Below, piece after piece: positions 57,820 to 64,000 of a stretch of DNA of 64,000 nucleotides. Made by a program: the position numbers and the translations under genes. The DNA is from Undaria pinnatifida. Lineage: Eukaryota > Sar > Phaeophyceae > Laminariales > Alariaceae. The number at the start of each line of letters is the position of its first letter. The first letter of the stretch is position 1. Location of the stretch: assembly GCA_012845835.1 (NCBI GenBank), contig JABAKD010000004.1, positions 7,753,909 to 7,817,908 on the forward strand, written 5' to 3'. Under the pieces are notes generated by a model that was given only the letters and a program-made list of their open reading frames with translations, had not been told where the DNA came from and did no database searches.

Positions 57820-57839
57820 CCGTGCCTCGAGTGGCACGG
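57820..57839. repeat. Copy 3/copy 4 junction palindrome
   Basis: Same CCGTGCC-TCGAGT-GGCACGG arrangement. Confidence 0.85.
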
Positions 57840-59606
57840 ATCCTATACATAGGGACACTTTTGTAAGGCATTAAAATAATCGCGCGAAGCGCGAAAAAAA
57901 ATTGGAGGCGTTTCGGAAAATGGAAAAACATCATAAAAAAAATCGCGCATGCCTCCCTCTTATAAGAACGGGGCTCACGCAAGGTTCTTACGGAGAAATA
58001 AGAACTTCGGTAAATTTTATACTGAAGTTAGTGTGGGGCACATCATTTTCATAAAAATACCTGGTACGAAATTCAGCCTAAAAAACAACAAAACCTCGGT
58101 TTCTTATCAGAGGACCGGCGGCACAACACTCTAAAAGTAGTACGGGACGTAAGAATAGCAAGCTGATACTTCTAGGAAGACAAGAAATCCGGAAGCTGAA
58201 GTTAGTGCAGATGACACCCTCTCCGAAATAAGAAACCCGAAGCCACAACCAGGATTCCTGCTTCTCGCTATCAAATAGGTGGCTGATTCTTGTACAAGTA
58301 GGTGTAGTGCAGATAGATTATTCTAGGCTGTTACAGCAGCAGCAGTAGTAGAAATGAAATAATAATAGGAAAAAAAGGAAGAAATCGGGATGATTCTGGC
58401 CGAGGCTGAATTTCTTATTTGAGAAAAGGTGAGTTCTACACACTATCTTCAGCACAGCGCCTCTCAGTTGTCTTCCTTTCCTGGTAAGGTATCGGCCTTG
58501 CTTTCCTATATCCCTGTTCGTTTTTTTTAATTTATGTTGTGCACTACTACTGCAACAAGTACGTAGTGCTGCTGTATCACATAATATGTACCAGGTACCT
58601 GGTACAACGGCAAGCATCACCAACCAGCCGCAGAGCAGTGATTTTGTCATGCGTTTGTGATACAAACGTTGTCGTTGCTATACAACGTGTTTATTTTGCA
58701 TTGAACTCCTTGGTGTGTATCGAATGAATGAAGTAGGGCTTTCGGTGACAATATTCGACTGGGAAGCGATGCGGGTGGTTCCGCCAAAATAGACGACAAC
58801 ACCACAAAAAATAGGACCCATGTATAACTCCAGTTCAACCAAATGATTGGCGATGCTTTTGAAAAATCTTCGTTCTTCCAATTAGACACTCTTGCATGGT
58901 GTATGTCTTTGCACTGAACCATTCTTGCCGCCCGGCGACATCTAGCACCCCCATCATGCCCGGCGAAGCATGAGAAATAACAGGGGGTGGGGAATAGCTT
59001 CGAGTAGGTACCAGGTAACCCCCCCCCCCTCTTCTTTCCCTCTCCCCAGGGATGGCAAAAAGGAAAACATGGGAATGGAAAAACAAAACAAATGTGCGTC
59101 ACGATTTTGTCGACGACGGTGGTAGTATCGCTGTTGAATTCCCCCCCCCCCCCCCCCGAGATGAAACAGACAATCAATCCCAGGGCCACACAAAACGAAA
59201 CGGCCGGCTCGCAAACGAAAGTAAAAACATAATAAACTCGTACGGTATTTATTCTCTGGGAATTAACAAAACGCAAACTCGACCCGACACTGCAGACGCT
59301 AACCTACCACACCAAGATGGGCCGGAGTATAAAGCGACGATCAGGTGCGTAGACCCTACGGTGCACTTTTCACATTCACACCACGACCACCACCGCTTTT
59401 CGTCTGATTTAGTTTCCCAGGTCTGCGGGCCTCGGGCCGGTGGTTTTCTCGCGACACATTGCATTGGGGCCGCCCCTTCTTCCCACGCGGGGCAGGGTGA
59501 GCCTCCTGGTACGCGCCTTCTTGTCGACTGTGGCCGCGGTGAAAGAAAATCTGAGGGCCCCGGAGTGGGCCCTTGGGCTTCTTGGGCGTCGGTTGGCGGC
59601 GCCAAA

Positions 59607-62248
59607 CTACCCAGCCTCATCCCCGCCGCCGCTAAACGCCAACATCTCCGCAGCTGACGCCGACACGCCTGCACCTGCCGCTGCGCCCCCCCTTTTACTG
59701 CCGCCACAAACGCCAACAATACCTGCCCCATACCAACTCCGCGAAACAGCAGCGGAAACAGCGCTACCGACAACATCCGCAGTCATCGCGCCCCCGTCAG
59801 CTTCCCTCAACCTAGCACGCAATGCAGCATGCCGTTGACTAATAGAGATCCTCGTATACTTTACGTTGGCGTGCCCTTTGATTTCATCAAATAGTGATTC
59901 TGAAGTTGTTGGGAGGTCGACAAGATCAACCGGCCCCTCACCCCCAGCATCAGGTCCCCACAATCTCTGAGAAAGGTCGCTTCTTTCACCAGTGTCTATC
60001 ACGTCAAGAGCAGAGACCCACCCAGGAAACATCGGGCTATCCGGTGACCAGCTGGCCGAGTCGCTTTAGATAATATCAAACTCAAACTGTTCGTAGCACG
60101 CTCCAATCTACTTCGGCAGTCCGCGGTTCTTCACAGCCATCCCAATATTCCAGCGATAATTGAACTCCAGCAGAATCGAGTGGGCCAGCGCAGGAGAAGC
60201 GCAATAGTAGCCTGCGGAGGTAACGATGAAAACCCGTAAAAGAGGACAAACAGTTACAGCGGGCGTAAAACATATTGAACAGGTTTACGTCAGGTCCATC
60301 ATAACACGAATTACCTGGTTGACCACCATGTTACAAACACTGCAACAAACGAAACCGTGAGGTATACTTGACGGCAAATACTATGAGCATCGGGTTATGC
60401 CGTGAGGCCAATGTTATGGGTGGAAATGGTTGCTGTGCCTGCTAGTGATAGAAAAGTCACGCAAAACACACACCAAGCCCCTGTACTGCTGGTACCTCTG
60501 ACACAGCGACGAGTGGTGATCCCCGCTTCACTTTTCCCTTTTGCGTAGTACAGCGGCACGCCGTCAGGTTTGCTTAGACAACAAGCTTCGATGTGCTTGC
60601 GGAGCAGCTTCACGACCTCCAGGGCTTTTGGGCGCAGGTGATTTTATCCCGATTTCGCATATATCACGTCGCAGAACCGATCAACCACTGAACCAAAGCG
60701 AGTCAACAATCGTGTCCGCTCGGGCACCAACCGCCTACAATTCCGCAAGAAACACGTCCAGTTCATCTCTATATACTCTGCCACCTATTCCGATGCCATT
60801 TTTCGCGCTTGAAGAGCACTTCCTACCTGCGGTTGGAAGCGAGATCGGCAGGAGCGTAATGGCCACGACACATGACCCAGTACAGGCATTGCTTTCGACG
60901 ACAGCTAAAGTCTCTCCATATCACTGATCCGAACAACGACACAAGTGACGTCAAAACCACTTGCCTCCTTGTTGTCTTCCAGATTAACGATATAGCAAGC
61001 ATCTCTCAACCAAGCCATGGAGGGCTTGAAGGCGCCGTGACTCTTCTTCACTAGGCGCGAGATACGTGGAAGCGCGTGAAAGGTATCCAAGCGAACCTTG
61101 AGCATGTGTGGGCCACCCCCCGATACAGTTGGGCAACAATCAACATGAATTCAGAACACTCGAACGGAAAAAAAATCGTATTTAAAGCGCACATTGACGC
61201 CGAGCAGATTTCAGAAACAAACAAAACATATTTGCCACCTCTACAGCACTCACGTCGTCCTGGTCGACATTGCCACCGATCTCGTCTCCGGCTCCTAGGT
61301 CGCAAGCGCGGTCGTGACCAGCATCAAAGTCATACCCGTCGCCACCGTCCTCTTCGCCCTCGTCCGAGTCCGCATCATCTAAAAAAAGAAAAAAAACGAA
61401 AACGTTTGGTGTGTTTGGCGAATAATACAACGTCAGCAAGAGAATGAGAAACGCCAATGCGGGCAGGGCGTCAGACAACTCAGCTCAATTTCTTCCAAGG
61501 ACGGTGTAAGGCCTTACCTAGCGAGCCCACCACGTGGCAAGGTGCTTCGGTGGCGAAGAAGTCGGGGTCATCGTTGTAAGCGGCACTTGCATTCAGGTTC
61601 GGCGACGGTGCTGGTGTCGCAGGGGGGGGTGTCCAATCGGCCGCAAGGTGAACATGGGTAACGTCCCACAGAACAAGAAGGTACAAGAAATAAGGTCTCG
61701 ATGAATATGTTACAAAACATCCCAATCGCATCTGTGTTCCCGGCGGCAAAATGGTCGGAACCGGGCCGCGTATGGGATCCTTCAATATCTCGATCTCCAC
61801 GTAAACGAGAACGGACGCGTAAGCATCCAGGCAGGCATACTCTACCCGTGACGGCACCATAAGGATTTTAAAAGGCAGGCATCATCAACATTCCACCTAT
61901 CAGCAGATTCAAGAGAATGGCGCCAACAATCAAGCTGGCAACAAAGTTCAACGAGCGTTAATAGGACACGCGCATAGCTAACTAGAGTAGTATCACCAGT
62001 TGGGCGCTGAGGGGAGAACTCCGGCGAGACAAGCGGGAGGTCGGGTACGTGGGCAACTCTTTCCCAAGCAAACTAGACACTATACCCGCCAGCGAAAAAG
62101 ATGGCGTTTGCACCCAACAAGCTTTCGCGTGAGTCAGCGCGTCCACAGTGTTCGCGGCTTTGACCTCATCCAAATACGTCGCGTCTGACTTGGTGTTGAC
62201 GCCAAGTCTACCATCATGTCCTGGTACCAAATCACGCTGGTTTTTCAC
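59607..62248 (-). pseudogene. Exonuclease/transposase-like gene, copy 4
   Basis: Same exons and the same two stops. The extra A near 61169 and the changes near 60240-60266 fall in presumed introns. Confidence 0.7.
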
Positions 62249-63305
62249 CTTTGGAAACGCAAGCGAGAATTTTCGAATTGAATACGCCTAGTGCCAGCTG
62301 CGAACTGCCGAACCAAGAAAACACGACCGCCACAATTGTACCAGGTGCCAGTTATCATGTACCAGTCATCATATGCTCAGAGCTATACATCACGTGTACG
62401 AGTGTACAAGCTGCGACAACAAACAAGCTTCAGCAGAAGCAATAGCTTCAAAATAGATGGGCCTATTAGCCAGGCTGTTATTTACACGAAAATAAGAAAC
62501 TCGGGATACGTTATACTGAAGTTAATGTACAATAAGGTAGTGTGCACCCTCTCCCAAATAAGAAAGCCAGCCTAGGTCACTATATATGTACCTGGTATCT
62601 TTTAGATGTCCTGTACTACGTACTGCATCTGGTATCTGGCACGCGATTAATCAGAGGCCAGGTATGGTATATACTACGTACCAGGTACCAGGTATCGCAA
62701 GCTCAGAGCGATGATACCTGGTACCTGGTAGGTTCGAGTACAACCAGCAGCGCACAAGCAGCAGGAGCAGTAGCCTACAATGACCTGGTACGACTCGTAC
62801 CTCGTATCCAAATAACATTGCCGCAGACCGACTGCTGATGTATAGCAGTACAGGGCACGTAAAAATAAACCTGGTAATAAGAAAGCCAGGGTGATATTTA
62901 GCTACAGGAATAAGAAACTCGTTGGTCAATATACTGAAGTTACCTGTGAGAACAAACCCTCTGCCAAATACGAAAGCCAACCTACTGCTGTAGGTCAGTA
63001 TTTCCGTGCCTTATGATATACCTGGTGCAGTACTACAGGCGTACAAGACACCTACCTGTAATATTTAAGGTGCAGTAATAAGAAAGCCAAGTTGATATTT
63101 TCAGGGAAATAAGAAGCTCGGGAGCTGTTGTACTGAAGTCAGTGTAGAACGTGTCCCCTCACAAATAAGAAAGCCAGCCTACCGCAGGTACCAAGTATGT
63201 ATGGTTCTTATCTGGTATCCTGTACTGCTTGACCATGGTACCAGGTACCAGGTATAAGAGTACAGCAGCAGGTAACAAACAGAAGTCTACGATAGAACCA
63301 CTCAC

Positions 63306-63622
63306 ATCCGGCCTTGTGTAGCGTAGGTAGAGGGCTGTAAGGGAACTACCCCATCCGCTTGCTCCCCCCCTTGAAGTGCTTTCTGCTGGCTTTGGCAGAA
63401 TGGTGCTCGTGATCTCGATGAATCGACGATGCCCTGGTTCGATGCTGTCAAAGTAGATGAAGCTGCACTTTGTTGTGGTTCGCTCTCCCGAGCGGATCCA
63501 TCACCGCTGCCTTCACCGCTACTTCCATCGCTGCCTCCACCGTCACGACCTCCGCCGCTGCTGCCTCCAATGCCCACACCGCTGCCTCCGCCATCACTAC
63601 CGACCTCGTCGCATCGACACAT
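63306..63622 (-). CDS. Gly/Ser-rich leader frame, copy 4
   Basis: Identical to the frame at 44690-45006. Confidence 0.35.
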
Positions 63623-63912
63623 GGCAGGCTCCAAGAAACGAAACTAGTCACACCACAACCGCTGCTACAGGGAGGCAGGCTCCTTGGCTCGAGACCACGG
63701 AAACAAGCCTGGTGGTTGTAGGCTAGGAGAACCGCAATTAGACATACTAAAGCGTACATAGCCGCCACACCAGCATGGTGCTGAGGAGCCGGCTGTGGTG
63801 CCGGTTGCCTGGTGTCTGCGCTGCGCGCGGTCCCGCTTGCGGTCTCTCTTCTCTCCCTGAGAGACGCGGCGCGATCACAGCGCGAAGCTCGGTGCAATCA
63901 TCGCCAATCATA

Positions 63913-64000
63913 GAGGTAACTAATATTACGGGAATCGGGATCTTCAGGACTGGGTCGCTCACAGCGCAGCGGGGAAATTCGACCCCCTCTGAAAACAGTA
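63913..64000. other. Right flank of the array
   Basis: Unrelated to the element's right end. No TIR and no CTCGAGTG is seen in these 88 bases. Confidence 0.6.

Larger units (their letters stand above)
51627..57826 (-). mobile_element. 6.2 kb TIR element, tandem copy 3
   Basis: Differs from copies 1 and 2 by a C-to-T change at 52819 and an 18-base rather than 17-base C run (52935-52952), which makes its period 6206. Confidence 0.75.
57833..63912 (-). mobile_element. 6.2 kb TIR element, copy 4, right end missing
   Basis: Matches copy 1 until CCAATCATA at 63912, then diverges about 125 bp short of the expected right inverted repeat. Private differences are AAAAGAGG in place of AAAAAAAGG near 60240, a T at about 60266 and one extra A near 61169. 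Confidence 0.75.

Overview
The window looks like repeat-rich nuclear DNA of a eukaryote, most likely a stramenopile such as a brown alga (inference). The evidence is spliced low-complexity genes with GT...AG introns, long trinucleotide tracts, many short dispersed repeats, G/C homopolymers and very low gene density. Nothing looks prokaryotic: there are no operons, ribosome-binding sites or compact gene blocks. The species cannot be fixed from the sequence alone.

Layout. Bases 1-2830 hold three copies of a ~330 bp dispersed repeat; between the first two lies an isolated retropepsin-like (retrotransposon protease) reading frame. Bases 2831-18500 have no gene I can support but carry many repeats: a hairpin-forming minisatellite (6640-7545), an 8-unit array of a ~88 bp TTAA-bounded element (9185-9845), a cluster of poly(C)-ended short elements in both orientations (11221-12307), a 54 bp palindromic minisatellite (17112-17570) and a nested inverted repeat (17712-17814). 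Bases 18563-27591 hold minus-strand exons. One protein has a SAP DNA-binding domain whose two halves are split by a ~3.1 kb intron (exons 27496-27591 and 22463-24418). A second, or its continuation, is an Arg/Ser/Ala/Gly-rich protein with repeated (R/K)-V/A-S motifs (exons 21297-21772 and 18563-19852). Bases 27600-39200 are again repeat-rich: more copies of the short families, a tRNA-derived SINE candidate, a 178 bp tandem repeat and a ~360 bp TAC/TGC tract.

Bases 39217-63912 are the most striking part: four head-to-tail, nearly identical ~6.2 kb units. Each complete unit is bounded by imperfect ~36 bp terminal inverted repeats starting GGCACGG, so the unit is a DNA-transposon-like element. 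Unit junctions place right and left inverted repeats only 6 bp apart, and the 8-mer CTCGAGTG seen at every junction is also found at the left flank of the array. The fourth copy is cut ~125 bp before its right end. Each unit carries a decayed, intron-containing minus-strand gene with the C-terminal half of a DEDDy 3'-5' exonuclease domain (exo II and exo III motifs) followed by a conserved transposase-like region. Two in-frame stops in the last large exon are shared by all four copies, so decay came before amplification.

No pathway links the genes. The window is best read as a gene-poor, mobile-element-rich region with one or two host genes in the middle and a recent tandem amplification of an unusual TIR element at the right.
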